Positions 29,087-37,397 of a DNA stretch of 64,000 nt are shown here, piece after piece. The DNA lies in assembly GCA_030525945.1 (NCBI GenBank), contig JAUNDT010000005.1:62001-126000 (forward strand). Direction: 5' to 3'. The notes beneath the pieces are model-generated. The model had not been told where the DNA came from. It ran no database searches and saw nothing but the letters and a program-made list of their open reading frames with translations. This DNA comes from Coriobacteriaceae bacterium. GTDB lineage: Bacteria > Actinomycetota > Coriobacteriia > Coriobacteriales > Coriobacteriaceae. The position numbers were made by a program, and so were the translations under genes. Each line of letters opens with the position of its first letter. The stretch's first letter is position 1.

Positions 29087-29114
29087 CTCGATTTGAACCC
29101 TTAAGGCAATCGAG
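29087..29114 (-). terminator. Likely terminator of the AT-rich secreted-protein pair
   Basis: A 7-bp stem CTCGATT/AATCGAG with a 14-base loop is followed on the minus strand by GCGCTTTTCC. It lies between the broken secreted-protein gene and infA. Confidence 0.45.
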
Positions 29115-29165
29115 ATGCTCGCACCTGATGAGGTACATGGAATGCCTCGAACGGCAACGCAGCTA

Positions 29166-29582
29166 TTAGTTTATACTATAGTTGCATTTCCAAGTCTCAA
29201 GTGATCCGTAAACCGCACCGATACCCTCAATATAATGGTTGTTGTCTTTTATCGACTCGACATGAACCAGAGTTGAGGGCAGCTGCGTATACGACCGGTT
29301 AAATGTGATTCTCTTATAAAACACTTTCAGAATCTTGCCAGTAACGGGCTTCCCATTCAGGACACCAGTGAGCGAGATATACGTATCCCACACTTCCTCT
29401 GTCATCGCCCGGTCATCATACGCATTACCGCAATGCGGGAGACTTAACTTTGAGCGAAGGCTGGAATCAGTATCGAAATTCAATGCGGCATTCAGAGTTT
29501 CGGCTTAAACAGTTGCGGGAGCCAAAACACATGATACAGCCGCCATTAGAACAATAAGTGTCGAATAGACCAAGCGTTTCAT
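29166..29582 (-). pseudogene. Secreted small protein gene with a stop codon in the signal peptide
   Basis: From the ATG at 29582, which follows AGGAG, the frame reads MKRLVYSTLIVLMAAVSCVL then APATV, a clear signal peptide. A TAA stands at 29507-29505, and the same frame goes on as AETLNAALNFDTDSS for 112 more codons to a stop at 29166. The position of the stop is just where signal peptidase would cut. So this is a full secreted-protein gene broken by one codon, or a case of readthrough or a sequencing error. The mature part ends ETWKCNYSIN. Base composition is clearly more AT-rich than the neighbours. Product unknown. Confidence 0.7.
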
Positions 29583-29590
29583 TTTTTCTC

Positions 29591-30034
29591 CTAACTTATC
29601 AAATCATAGTGGCATTTGAATAGGTGCATCTCTCCCTTATGCGGACCATATGGGCAAGGGGAAACCCATGATCGCAACTGCTCATCCGGATAGATGCGTG
29701 AAAAACTTTTAGTAAAGACCAATTGCTTATAGGTTGGTAGAAACACAGGAATAGTATGCGATGGATCAGCGTAGCAGTAGAAATACTGATACGTGTCGAG
29801 AACTTCAACGACTTTCGCCCTTGATTGGCTCAAAACTCCAGACAGTGATGCCGAAGCCAGAGGATCGACTTGAGTTCGTCTGTACTCCACTGAGGGCTGC
29901 ATGCCAGAAGCAAACGCCACGGAAGGAATCGATGAAGCGAGTACTAGGAGCAGAATTAATCCAAGCAACGGTTTGCAGTTCGAGATGTTCGATCTGCAAA
30001 CCACTATCTCCTGTCTAATACAATTGCAGTTCAT
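29591..30034 (-). CDS. Secreted protein of unknown function
   Basis: A 147-residue product. The start at 30034 has AAAGGAG upstream. Residues 1-22 are a cysteine-containing hydrophilic leader, 23-43 a hydrophobic stretch (LLGLILLLVLASSIPSVAFA) with an AFA-type cleavage site, and the rest a mature domain of about 104 residues with four cysteines that ends HLFKCHYDLIS. The downstream broken gene overlaps its stop with the next ribosome binding site and ends in a similar KCxY motif, so the two may be a pair. Codon use is AT-rich, pointing to acquisition. A bacteriocin, surface or signalling role is possible but unproven. Confidence 0.6.
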   Translation of the reverse strand: MNCNCIRQEIVVCRSNISNCKPLLGLILLLVLASSIPSVAFASGMQPSVEYRRTQVDPLASASLSGVLSQSRAKVVEVLDTYQYFYCYADPSHTIPVFLPTYKQLVFTKSFSRIYPDEQLRSWVSPCPYGPHKGEMHLFKCHYDLIS

Positions 30035-30096
30035 TGACACTCCTTTCTTTACTCTGCTAAAGTGTTTACAGTGTACTTCGGGAAGGGAGTATGTCA

Positions 30097-30462
30097 ATGC
30101 AGTATTTATCATTGTTTCTATTTTTCGTTCTATGTTTTATTGATTCGTCAATAAAACGGTTCCCAGGGATTGGCATCGACATTGTGAATAAAAGTGTCAG
30201 CCAGCCTGTTCTTTTTACTATGGGCGCAGTGGTGTTAATATTAACTCTAACCTTGTGCTCTATAATTATTTTCAAGCAGCTAATGATTAAAAAGAAGTGG
30301 TCCTATATAAAGATCATCGGATCAATAGCTATTGGCTTGTTGTCTGTAGTTTTAGCTATTTCAAATCCCTACACATTAACAATGGGTTACGCACCTCTTT
30401 TGTTCATTATTATTGTAAGCGTATTCACTGGATACCGTATTTCAAGGCGTGATAGGCGCTAA
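30097..30462 (+). CDS. Small four-span membrane protein of unknown function
   Basis: A 121-residue protein, divergent from the secreted pair and only 62 bases from it. Helices are at about 2-16, 40-60, 71-88 and 96-112, with a basic C-terminus (RISRRDRR). The start at 30097 lies seven bases after AAGGGAG; the in-frame ATG at 30091 is too close. It is AT-rich like its neighbours. Divergent small secreted and membrane genes recall toxin/immunity or processing pairs, but no family was recognised. Confidence 0.55.
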   Translation: MQYLSLFLFFVLCFIDSSIKRFPGIGIDIVNKSVSQPVLFTMGAVVLILTLTLCSIIIFKQLMIKKKWSYIKIIGSIAIGLLSVVLAISNPYTLTMGYAPLLFIIIVSVFTGYRISRRDRR

Positions 30463-30478
30463 CTCAAGATGACTATTC

Positions 30479-30520
30479 AACAAGAGGCCCACCTTGGAAC
30501 TTCAAGGTGGGCCTCTTGTT
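30479..30520. terminator. Bidirectional terminator closing the secY-adk-map unit
   Basis: A perfect 18-bp inverted repeat (30479-30496 with 30503-30520) encloses a 6-base loop. A-rich sequence lies on one side and T-rich on the other in each direction. It sits between the convergent ends of map and the membrane protein gene. Confidence 0.85.
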
Positions 30521-30552
30521 AAAACAACTAAAGGTTAGAACTCGACAGACAA

Positions 30553-31341
30553 CTACATCGCCCCGCCGGACATGTTGCACCAGGGGCCTTGGGCATCTTG
30601 GGTGAGAATCGCGGGACCGTCTTCGGTGATGGCGATCGTGTTCTCGTAGTGCGCGGCGGCAAGACCGTCGTTGGTGCTCACGAGCCAGCCGTCGGCACCG
30701 GTGTGCACGTGGTTGGTGCCCAGCGTGATCATCGGCTCAATGGCGATGACCATGCCGACCTCGAGCTTAACGCCGCGACCCTTCTTGCCGAAGTTCGGAA
30801 CGTTCGGGTCCTCGTGCATGGCTCGACCAACGCCGTGTCCGACGTAGTCACGGAGCACACCGTAGCCGTTGGACTCGGCGAGCGTCTGGATGGCATGGCC
30901 GATGTCGCCAACGCGATTGCCGGGAACGGCCTGCTCGATACCGGCCTTGAGGCAGTCGAGCGTGCACTCGCACAGCGCCTTGACCTCAGGCGCGGGGTTG
31001 CCCACATAGAAAGTCCAGGCGTTATCCCCCACCCAGCCGTCAACGATAGCGCCGGTGTCAATGGAAATGATGTCACCGTCGCGCAGGATAACGTCGGGGT
31101 TGGGGATGCCGTGAACAACAGCGTCGTTCAGCGAAGCGCAAATTGAGCCTGGGAAACCGCAGTAGCCCTTGAATGCGGGGGTGCCGCCGTGCATACGGAT
31201 GATCTGTTCGGCGAGCTGATCGAGCTCGAAGGTAGACACGCCGGGGCGCACCATGGCTCCAACGTGGCGGAGCGCCATCTTAGATAGCGCTCCTGCCTTC
31301 TTCATCTGCTCGATTTCTGATGCAGACTTGAACTTGATCAT
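30553..31341 (-). CDS. map: Methionine aminopeptidase, type I
   Basis: The enzyme removes the initiator methionine from nascent chains. The product is 262 residues. Metal ligands are seen in ISIDTGAIVDGWVGDNAWTF, GHGVGRAMHEDPNVPNFG and MVIAIEPMI, and a substrate histidine in NDAVVHGIPNPD. Its ATG overlaps the adk stop by four bases (ATGA). It is the last gene of the transcript before the terminator at 30479-30520. Confidence 0.97.
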   Translation of the reverse strand: MIKFKSASEIEQMKKAGALSKMALRHVGAMVRPGVSTFELDQLAEQIIRMHGGTPAFKGYCGFPGSICASLNDAVVHGIPNPDVILRDGDIISIDTGAIVDGWVGDNAWTFYVGNPAPEVKALCECTLDCLKAGIEQAVPGNRVGDIGHAIQTLAESNGYGVLRDYVGHGVGRAMHEDPNVPNFGKKGRGVKLEVGMVIAIEPMITLGTNHVHTGADGWLVSTNDGLAAAHYENTIAITEDGPAILTQDAQGPWCNMSGGAM

Positions 31342-31964
31342 AGACCGAGCTCAGCCTTCACGTCTTCAAAGACAACATCGATATCGCGGTTGCCGTCGAC
31401 GACCTTCAGGATGCCCTGACCGCGATAGTACTCCACGAGCGGGCTCGTGTTCTTCTCGTACACATCGAGGCGGTTCTTGATGGTCTCGGGCTTATCGTCG
31501 TCGCGCTGGTACATCTCGCCGGAGCACTTGGGGCACACCTCGGTATCGGGACCGGCGGTGTAGCCGCAATCGCGGCAAGTGCGGCGAGAGGACAGGCGGT
31601 CGACGATGACCTCGGCGGGAACATCGACCAAAAGAGCGCCGTCGAGCTCACGACCCATGGCGGAAAGCTCGGTGTCGAGCGTCACGGCCTGGGTGGTATT
31701 GCGCGGGAAGCCATCGAGGATGAAGCCCTTTTGGGCGTCGTCGGCGGCAAGACGCTCCTTGACCAGATCGATTACGAGCTGATCGGGAACGAGCTCGCCG
31801 GCGTCCATATACTTCTTGGCGGCAACGCCGAGCTCGGACTGGGCCTTAACGGCAGCGCGCAGCAAATCACCGGTGGAGATATGGGCGACGCCGAAGTCGG
31901 CCACCAGACGCTGCGCCTGGGTTCCCTTGCCTGCACCGGGGGCACCCAACAATACGATGTTCAT
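31338..31964 (-). CDS. adk: Adenylate kinase with zinc-binding lid
   Basis: Adenylate kinase balances ATP, ADP and AMP. The product is 208 residues. The P-loop is LLGAPGAGKGTQAQ at residue 5, followed by the AMP site HISTGDLLRAAV and the conserved DGFPRNTTQA. The lid has CRDCG...CPKC, the four-cysteine zinc form typical of Gram-positive bacteria. It lies 19 bases after secY and overlaps map. Confidence 0.98.
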   Translation of the reverse strand: MNIVLLGAPGAGKGTQAQRLVADFGVAHISTGDLLRAAVKAQSELGVAAKKYMDAGELVPDQLVIDLVKERLAADDAQKGFILDGFPRNTTQAVTLDTELSAMGRELDGALLVDVPAEVIVDRLSSRRTCRDCGYTAGPDTEVCPKCSGEMYQRDDDKPETIKNRLDVYEKNTSPLVEYYRGQGILKVVDGNRDIDVVFEDVKAELGL

Positions 31965-31983
31965 ACGAGACTCCTTAAAAGTC

Positions 31984-33270
31984 TTACTTGAAGAAACCGT
32001 CGTAATCGTACATCTTCAGCTGGCTCTCGACCTTATCGATGGTGTCGAGCACAACGCCGACCATGATCAGCACGGACGTACCGCCGAATGCCTGGATGAG
32101 GGCGTTGTTCGTGAAGGAGAACACGATGGACGGAACGATGGCGATGAGAGCCAGGAAGACCGCGCTCGGAAGGGTGATCTTGTTGAGAGCGTTCTTGATG
32201 TACTTCGCCGTCTGCTTGCCCGGGCGAACGCCGGGGATAAAGCCGCCCTGCTTCTTGAGGTTCTCGGCCGTCTCGTCCGGGTTGAACACCATGGACGTGT
32301 AGAAGTAGGCGAAGAACACAATGAGAACGACGTTCAGGATCCAGTTGATCCAGCCGCTCGAAAGCGCGTTGGCAAAGCCCTGCATCCAACCCACGTTGGG
32401 GAAGAACACGGCGAGCTGAGCCGGGAAGTACAGCAGAGCGCTGGCGAAGATGATCGGGATAACGCCCGCCGTATTCACCTTGATCGGCAGATACGTGGAC
32501 TGACCGCCCATGATGCGACGACCGACAACGCGCTTGGCGTACTGCACCGGGATACGGCGCTGACCACGCTCAAGGTACACGATGAACGGAATGACGCACA
32601 GGATCACAACAAAGATCACCAGCGTGGTGATGAGACCCATGTTGCCGCCCTCGATGGACTGGAAAATCGCCTGAGGAAGGCCCGCCATGATGTTGGCGAA
32701 GATGATGAGGCTCATGCCGTTACCGATACCGCGCTGCGTGATGAGCTCGCCAATCCACATGATGAGCATCGCGCCCGCAGTGAGGGTGCCCACGATCATG
32801 ATGTCGAAGATGATCTCAGGAGCACCAGCGCCGTTGAACTGGATACCAAAGCTCTTGAAGAGGAAGAGGTAGCCAACGGCGTTCAGCAGGGCAAGGCCCA
32901 GCGTCAGGTAACGGGAGTACTGGGTGATCTTGGTCTGACCGACCTCGCCCTCACGAGACAGCTCATGCAGGCTGGGCATAACTGCCTGGAGCATCTGCAT
33001 AACAATGGAGCTCGTGATGTAGGGCATGATGCCCAGGGAGAAGACGGAGACGTAGGAAAGCGCACCGCCCGAGAAAAGGTTCAGAAGCGCCATCGCACCG
33101 CTGGCGAGCGTGTCACCTGCGGATGTAAAAAGGGCCGACATCCCCTGGAAGGGGATGCCGGGCACCGGAACGTGCGCACCGACACGGTACACGACGAGCA
33201 TCGCGATGGTGAAAAGAATCTTTCCGCGGAGTTCTTTGATGCGGAAGGTGTTCTTTAGACCAGTTAGCAC
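31984..33270 (-). CDS. secY: Preprotein translocase subunit SecY
   Basis: SecY forms the membrane pore used with SecA. The product is 428 residues with ten predicted helices. Family segments are FRIKELRGKILFTIAMLVVYR at the start in outline, GIMPYITSSIVMQ and the cytoplasmic loop with ALNKITLPSAVFL. Its start overlaps the end of rplO by seven bases, so translation is coupled. It follows the spc ribosomal protein genes in the usual order. Confidence 0.98.
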   Translation of the reverse strand: MLTGLKNTFRIKELRGKILFTIAMLVVYRVGAHVPVPGIPFQGMSALFTSAGDTLASGAMALLNLFSGGALSYVSVFSLGIMPYITSSIVMQMLQAVMPSLHELSREGEVGQTKITQYSRYLTLGLALLNAVGYLFLFKSFGIQFNGAGAPEIIFDIMIVGTLTAGAMLIMWIGELITQRGIGNGMSLIIFANIMAGLPQAIFQSIEGGNMGLITTLVIFVVILCVIPFIVYLERGQRRIPVQYAKRVVGRRIMGGQSTYLPIKVNTAGVIPIIFASALLYFPAQLAVFFPNVGWMQGFANALSSGWINWILNVVLIVFFAYFYTSMVFNPDETAENLKKQGGFIPGVRPGKQTAKYIKNALNKITLPSAVFLALIAIVPSIVFSFTNNALIQAFGGTSVLIMVGVVLDTIDKVESQLKMYDYDGFFK

Positions 33271-33713
33271 GGAAGCTCGACCTTTCCGCCAGCGGCCTCG
33301 ATCTTAGCCTTCGCGGAGGCGGAGATCTTGTCGACCTTGACCGTCAGCTTCTTGGTGATCTCGCCGTTGCCAAGGATCTTGACAGGCTCGAACTCGGACT
33401 TGGTGATGCGAGCGGCCTTAAGAGCGGCACCGTCGACCACAGCGCCGTCCTCGAACTTCACCTCGAGGGTGGAGAGGTTAACAGCGGTGTACTCGATACG
33501 ACGGGGGTTCTTGAAGCCGGGGAGCTTGGGGAGGCGCATAGCCAGAGGAGTCTGGCCGCCCTCGAAGCCGGCACCCTTGGTGCCGCCGGAACGGGAACCC
33601 TGACCGTTGAGGCCGCGACCAGCGTAGGTGCCGCCCTTACCGGAGTTGCCGCGACCGACGCGCTTACGGCGGTGGGTGGAACCCGCGGCCGGAGTCAGAT
33701 CATGAAGCTGCAT
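33264..33713 (-). CDS. rplO: 50S ribosomal protein L15
   Basis: L15 is a late-assembly protein that spans several 23S rRNA domains. The product is 149 residues, with MQLHDLTPAAGSTHRRKRVG, GRGNSGKGGTYAGRG and GGQTPLAMRLPKLPGF. The C-terminus ends in cysteine after a globular alpha/beta part. It lies two bases after rpmD and overlaps secY. Confidence 0.97.
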   Translation of the reverse strand: MQLHDLTPAAGSTHRRKRVGRGNSGKGGTYAGRGLNGQGSRSGGTKGAGFEGGQTPLAMRLPKLPGFKNPRRIEYTAVNLSTLEVKFEDGAVVDGAALKAARITKSEFEPVKILGNGEITKKLTVKVDKISASAKAKIEAAGGKVELPC

Positions 33714-33715
33714 TG

Positions 33716-33895
33716 TTACTCCTCTACAATCTCAACGAGGTGCTTGACCTTGAAGATCATGCCGCGGACGCCCTCGTTGTCAGCGATCTCGCGCGTATCG
33801 TTGATGCGGTGCAGGCCGAGGGCGCGGACGGTGCGACGCTGGTCCTCCTTGCAGCCGTTGATGCTGCGGACCTGCTTGATCTTGATGGTAGCCAT
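33716..33895 (-). CDS. rpmD: 50S ribosomal protein L30
   Basis: A 59-residue protein: MATIKIKQVRSINGCKEDQ, then RRTVRALGLHRINDTREI and a C-terminal FKVKHLVEIVEE. These are the short bacterial L30 fold segments. The start at 33895 lies two bases after the rpsE stop. Confidence 0.96.
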   Translation of the reverse strand: MATIKIKQVRSINGCKEDQRRTVRALGLHRINDTREIADNEGVRGMIFKVKHLVEIVEE

Positions 33896-33897
33896 GC

Positions 33898-34428
33898 CTA
33901 GTTCTCCTTCTTCCCGACGAACAGCTCAGAGACGGTCATACCGCGAAGCTCGGCGATGTCCTCGGGGCTGGAGAGCTGCTTCAAGCCCTCGGCAGCGGCC
34001 TTGATGATGTTCAGGCCGTTGTCGGAACCAAGGGACTTGGAGAGGATGTTCTTGATGCCGGCGAGCTCGAAGAGCGGACGCACGGCGCCGCCGGCGATCA
34101 CGCCGGTACCCTCGACGGCGGGGCGCATAACGATGCTTGCAGCACCGAACTCGCCGATGACGTCGTGGGGAATGGTGCCCTCAGCGGTGACGGGCACGTG
34201 GAACATGTTCTTCTTGGCGTCGATAGAAGCCTTGGAGATGGCCAGCGGCACCTCGGCGGACTTACCCATGCCAAGACCGACGTTGCCCTTGCCATCGCCC
34301 ACGACCACGAGGGCCACGAGGCTCATGCGACGACCGCCCTTGACGGTCTTGGCGACGCGGTTGATGAAAACGACGCGCTCCTCGAACTCGGAGGCCTCGC
34401 GCTGCTGCTTCTGCTGATTACGAGCCAT
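33898..34428 (-). CDS. rpsE: 30S ribosomal protein S5
   Basis: S5 lies at the mRNA entry site and affects decoding accuracy. The product is 176 residues. It has [20 protein letters not shown], the [20 protein letters not shown] loop, and a C-terminal [18 protein letters not shown]. It follows rplR by 11 bases. Confidence 0.97.
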   Translation of the reverse strand: MARNQQKQQREASEFEERVVFINRVAKTVKGGRRMSLVALVVVGDGKGNVGLGMGKSAEVPLAISKASIDAKKNMFHVPVTAEGTIPHDVIGEFGAASIVMRPAVEGTGVIAGGAVRPLFELAGIKNILSKSLGSDNGLNIIKAAAEGLKQLSSPEDIAELRGMTVSELFVGKKEN

Positions 34429-34439
34429 GCTCTAACCTC

Positions 34440-34802
34440 CTAGAATTCGAGACCGGCGGCGCGAGCGCCATCGGCGAGGGCCTTGACGCGGCCGTGGTAA
34501 ATGCGGCCGCCACGGTCGAAGGACACGGCCTTGATGCCGGCCTCGAGGGCGCGCTCGCCCACGAGCTTACCGACCTTCTCGGCAGCCTCCTTATTGCTGG
34601 TCACGGTGCCCTTGAACTCAGCCTCGAGCGTGGAGGCGGAGACGAGGGTGTGGCCCTTGGTGTCGTCAACGATCATGGCGTAGATGTTGGCGTTGGAACG
34701 CACGACGCGCAGACGCGGACGGGCAGCAGTGCCAAAGATCTTGCCACGGACACGGCGCTGACGACGCTTGAGGCCGGCGCGCTTTGCCTGTTGCTTGTTC
34801 AT
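34440..34802 (-). CDS. rplR: 50S ribosomal protein L18
   Basis: L18 carries 5S rRNA into the central protuberance with L5. The product is 120 residues from the start at 34802, which has AAGGAG seven bases upstream; an in-frame codon at 34832 is not supported. Family segments are [21 protein letters not shown] in outline, [20 protein letters not shown] and the C-terminal [19 protein letters not shown]. Confidence 0.97.
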   Translation of the reverse strand: MNKQQAKRAGLKRRQRRVRGKIFGTAARPRLRVVRSNANIYAMIVDDTKGHTLVSASTLEAEFKGTVTSNKEAAEKVGKLVGERALEAGIKAVSFDRGGRIYHGRVKALADGARAAGLEF

Positions 34803-34870
34803 GTGAAACTCCTTAAGAAGTCCTGCCAGCACCTGACGGGGTGCTGGTCTTACGACGTGGGAAGCGCTTA

Positions 34871-35407
34871 CTACTTAGCGGCCTTACCGAGCTTACGACG
34901 GATGTGCTCGCCCATGTAGTGAATACCCTTGCCCTTGTAAGGCTCCGGCGGACGCTTGCCGCGGATCTCGGCGGCAACCTGACCGACCTGCTGCTTGTCG
35001 ATGCCCTTGACGTGGATGTGGGTGTTATCCGGGCACTCGAAGGTGATGCCCTCGGGGGCGGTGTAGATCACCGGGTGAGAGTAACCCAGGGACAGGTCCA
35101 GGTCCTTGCCCTTGAGCTGGACGCGGTAACCAACGCCAGCGAGCTCGAGCACCTTGGTGTAGCCCTCGGAAACGCCGGTGACCATGTTCTGGATCAGGGC
35201 GCGGGTGAGGCCGTGACGGGCACGGGTCTCACGCTCGTCGTCGGGACGGGAGACGGTCAGAACGCCGTCAGCGACCTCGATGGTGAGCTTCTCATAGAAA
35301 TCGGCCTCAAGAGTACCCTTGGGGCCCTTAACGGACACATGCGTGCCGTTGACTGCCACTTCGACTCCGGCGGGAATCTGGACAGGCTTCTTACCGATAC
35401 GAGACAC
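34871..35407 (-). CDS. rplF: 50S ribosomal protein L6
   Basis: L6 sits near the factor-binding site and the sarcin-ricin loop. The product is 178 residues: [28 protein letters not shown], and a C-terminal [16 protein letters not shown]. The two repeated L6 domains are visible. The gap to rplR is 68 bases, longer than most in this unit. Confidence 0.97.
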   Translation of the reverse strand: MSRIGKKPVQIPAGVEVAVNGTHVSVKGPKGTLEADFYEKLTIEVADGVLTVSRPDDERETRARHGLTRALIQNMVTGVSEGYTKVLELAGVGYRVQLKGKDLDLSLGYSHPVIYTAPEGITFECPDNTHIHVKGIDKQQVGQVAAEIRGKRPPEPYKGKGIHYMGEHIRRKLGKAAK

Positions 35408-35440
35408 GGTGTTCTCCTTCCTTCTACTCGCCTAAGCGAA

Positions 35441-35839
35441 CTACCAAATGAGGGCGACAACCTCGCCGCCGATGCCCTTCTTGCGAGCATCGCGGTCGGC
35501 CATAACACCCTGGCTGGTGGAAACGATAGCGGTACCGAGGCCGCCGCGGACGCGGGGGAGGTCCTTCACGCCGGCGTACTTGCGCAGACCAGGCTTGGAG
35601 TAGCGCTTGATGCCGTTGATGACCTTGGCCTTCTTGGGACCGTACTTGAGGGTGATGTGGAGGGTCTTGGCCGGGGCGGTGTCCTCGACGGTGTAGCCCT
35701 CGATGTAGCCCTCCTCATAGATAACGCGAGCGATCTCGACGAGCTTCTTGGAGCTCGGCATCGAGACCTCGGCCTTGTTCGCAGCATTGCCGTTGCGGAT
35801 GCGCGTGAGCATGTCTGCGATCGGGTCGGTGAGATTCAT
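35441..35839 (-). CDS. rpsH: 30S ribosomal protein S8
   Basis: S8 binds the central domain of 16S rRNA, and in E. coli it represses the spc operon. The product is 132 residues: [20 protein letters not shown] at the start and [20 protein letters not shown] in outline near the end. The start at 35839 follows GAAGGAG; the longer frame to 35893 is not used. A hairpin lies just upstream in a 129-base gap. Confidence 0.97.
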   Translation of the reverse strand: MNLTDPIADMLTRIRNGNAANKAEVSMPSSKKLVEIARVIYEEGYIEGYTVEDTAPAKTLHITLKYGPKKAKVINGIKRYSKPGLRKYAGVKDLPRVRGGLGTAIVSTSQGVMADRDARKKGIGGEVVALIW

Positions 35840-35867
35840 GTGGATTCTCCTTCGTTCTTGATGAGTC

Positions 35868-35916
35868 CGTGCCATCGGTACTCCCCTACCCATAGCAGGG
35901 AAGCCTGTAAGGCACG
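35868..35916 (-). other. Hairpin in the rpsN-rpsH gap
   Basis: CGTGCC (35868-35873) and GGCACG (35911-35916) can pair around a 37-base interior with further short pairings. The gap is unusually long for this operon. It could be a protein-binding or processing site. Confidence 0.3.
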
Positions 35917-35968
35917 TCTTCCGTGCGCGTGGGCCGTGCGGATGCGCGGTTCGCGCGCTGGCAGTGAC

Positions 35969-36154
35969 TTACCAGCTGGCCTTCTTGATGCCGGGAAGCT
36001 CGCCCTTGAGCGCCAGCTCGCGGAAGCAGACACGGCACAGGCCGAACTTGCGGTACACAGAGTGCGGACGGCCGCAGCGCTGGCAGCGCGTGTACTCGCG
36101 GGTCGAGAACTTCTGCTTGCGATTGCACTTGACGATCATCGATGTCTTAGCCAC
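35969..36154 (-). CDS. rpsN: 30S ribosomal protein S14, type Z
   Basis: A 61-residue zinc-binding S14 of the head of the small subunit. [20 protein letters not shown] gives the four cysteine ligands, and the N-terminus is [20 protein letters not shown]. The short Z form is usual in Gram-positive bacteria. It lies between rplE and rpsH. Confidence 0.97.
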   Translation of the reverse strand: MAKTSMIVKCNRKQKFSTREYTRCQRCGRPHSVYRKFGLCRVCFRELALKGELPGIKKASW

Positions 36155-36190
36155 TTATATCCTCCTCACATATTCATATATACGCCCTGG

Positions 36191-36223
36191 ACGGGCGGAG
36201 CGTGATCTTCGCGCTCCGCCCGT
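36191..36223 (-). other. Strong intercistronic hairpin between rplE and rpsN
   Basis: A perfect 12-bp stem (ACGGGCGGAGCG and complement) encloses a nine-base loop 21 bases after the rplE stop. No U-run follows; the next bases are GTATATATG. It may be an attenuator, an RNA stabiliser, or the upstream edge of an internal promoter. Confidence 0.5.
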
Positions 36224-36244
36224 GGAACCCAAGGCTTTAATTAC

Positions 36245-36799
36245 TTATTTCTTGAACGGGAAACCGAAGGCGTCCAGAAGGGCCTTGGCCTCCTCATCGG
36301 TGGTAGCGGTGGTAACGAACGTGATGTCCATACCGCGGGTGTGATCAACGGAGTCGAAGTCGACCTCGGGGAAGATGAGCTGCTCGGTCACGCCCATGGA
36401 GAAGTTGCCACGGCCGTCGAAGCTCTTGGCGGAGATGCCGCGGAAGTCGCGGATACGGGGGATCGCAACGGCGGTCAGACGATCCAGGAACTCCCACATG
36501 CGGTCGCCGCGCAGGGTGACCTTAGCGCCAATGGGCATACCGGCGCGGAGCTTGAAGGAAGCGATGGACTTGCGAGCGCGGGTGACCATCGGCTGCTGGC
36601 CGGTGATGACGCGCAGGTCGCGCACAGCGCCGTCGATAGCCTTGGAATCGGTGGCAGCCTCGCCAACGCCCATGTTCACGACGATCTTCTCCAGCTTGGG
36701 GATCATCATGACGTTCTCGTACTGGAACTTGTCCTGAAGGGCCTGCTTGACCTCGTTGTTGTACTTGGTCTTAAGACGCGGGACGTACTTATCAGCCAT
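36245..36799 (-). CDS. rplE: 50S ribosomal protein L5
   Basis: L5 binds 5S rRNA and the P-site tRNA elbow. The product is 184 residues from the start at 36799, which has AAAAGGAG upstream. Family segments are [34 protein letters not shown] and [20 protein letters not shown]. It normally follows rplX directly; here it is the first gene of a new unit after a 4.6-kb insertion, with a structured leader. Confidence 0.97.
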   Translation of the reverse strand: MADKYVPRLKTKYNNEVKQALQDKFQYENVMMIPKLEKIVVNMGVGEAATDSKAIDGAVRDLRVITGQQPMVTRARKSIASFKLRAGMPIGAKVTLRGDRMWEFLDRLTAVAIPRIRDFRGISAKSFDGRGNFSMGVTEQLIFPEVDFDSVDHTRGMDITFVTTATTDEEAKALLDAFGFPFKK

Positions 36800-36856
36800 T
36801 TTCACTCCTTTTGGGGTTTTAAGCACGGGGTTTACTTCTGAGAGCTATCCTCGTGC

Positions 36857-36938
36857 CTCCTGCTGCCGCCATGCTCGCATCTGGCTGGTTGCGGCATGAC
36901 GAATCGCGGCAGGAGCCGACATAACAGTCGTTACTATA
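36857..36938 (-). promoter_or_regulatory. Leader hairpin and candidate -10 upstream of rplE
   Basis: On the minus strand TATAGT (36933-36938) is a possible -10, without a convincing -35. Downstream, CTCCTGCCGC pairs with a complement that carries a 3-base bulge, and CATGC pairs with GCATG inside, giving a stem-loop at 36857-36915. The leader would be about 125 bases and could be bound by a ribosomal protein such as L5 or S8; that is inference. Confidence 0.4.
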
Positions 36939-37003
36939 CGCTTATGCGCTGATGAATGCCATGAAAAGTTGTTGTGTGTGGGTGAATACACAACTGGGAG
37001 CTG

Positions 37004-37129
37004 TTTTGCGATGGACTCTACAAGCCCCCCTCGCATTTGGGGCGGTTCGTCGATGGCCCCTACAAACCTCCCCCGCATTGGGGGAGGTTTGGGCATGCTC
37101 GTATAGAACCTGCCCTATATTGGGGGTGG
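37004..37129 (-). repeat. 42-base tandem repeat, left half-array (three copies)
   Basis: Three contiguous 42-base units lie at 37004-37045, 37046-37087 and 37088-37129. Read on the minus strand each unit starts with CAAACC/GAACCG followed by CCCCAAT. The middle unit also forms a perfect hairpin (AAACCTCCCCC with its complement). The period equals four turns of B-DNA. Confidence 0.75.
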
Positions 37130-37221
37130 TTTGCCTCAATTTTGAGATTCGTTGCATTTTTGACGCTCTAAAATCCTGCGGTTTTGTTGTGCCTCATGCG
37201 GATTGGCCGTCTGTTTGCGCG

Positions 37222-37336
37222 CAAACCACCCCCAATGTAGACGACTTTTTCTCTGGCGGGTGCTAAACCAGCCCCAATGCGGATGACTTTCCCGTAGGCG
37301 GGCACCAAACCTCCTTCAATACAGGTCCCGTGAACG
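37222..37336 (+). repeat. 42-base tandem repeat, right half-array (2.7 copies)
   Basis: Units at 37222-37263, 37264-37305 and a partial one to about 37336 start with CAAACC/TAAACC and CCCCAAT on the plus strand. The left half-array has the same motif on the other strand, so the two arrays diverge from an 88-base spacer (37134-37221). Confidence 0.75.
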
Positions 37337-37397
37337 CAATTCGGTGCGACGCGTGCGGCTATACTCGATTACACGTCACCAGATGAGAGGGAATTGC

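Larger units (their letters stand above)
36960..37397. other. Gene-free region at the rplX/rplE break
   Basis: This stretch holds the divergent 42-base arrays and, on the plus strand, a TATACT at 37360-37365 that could be the -10 of the U32 gene. Short open frames on both strands cross the repeats, but they have stops, no proper ribosome binding sites and no recognisable product. Confidence 0.5.

Noticed and set aside
36942-37157. Small minus-strand ORF with 14-residue repeats (QTSPN type)
   Set aside because: The repeat period equals the 42-base DNA repeat. The right half-array has an in-frame stop in the same register, and there is no ribosome binding site. It is more simply a DNA repeat, though a decayed gene is not excluded.
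37004-37336. CRISPR array
   Set aside because: The units abut with no unique spacers, two orientations are present, and no cas genes are seen.
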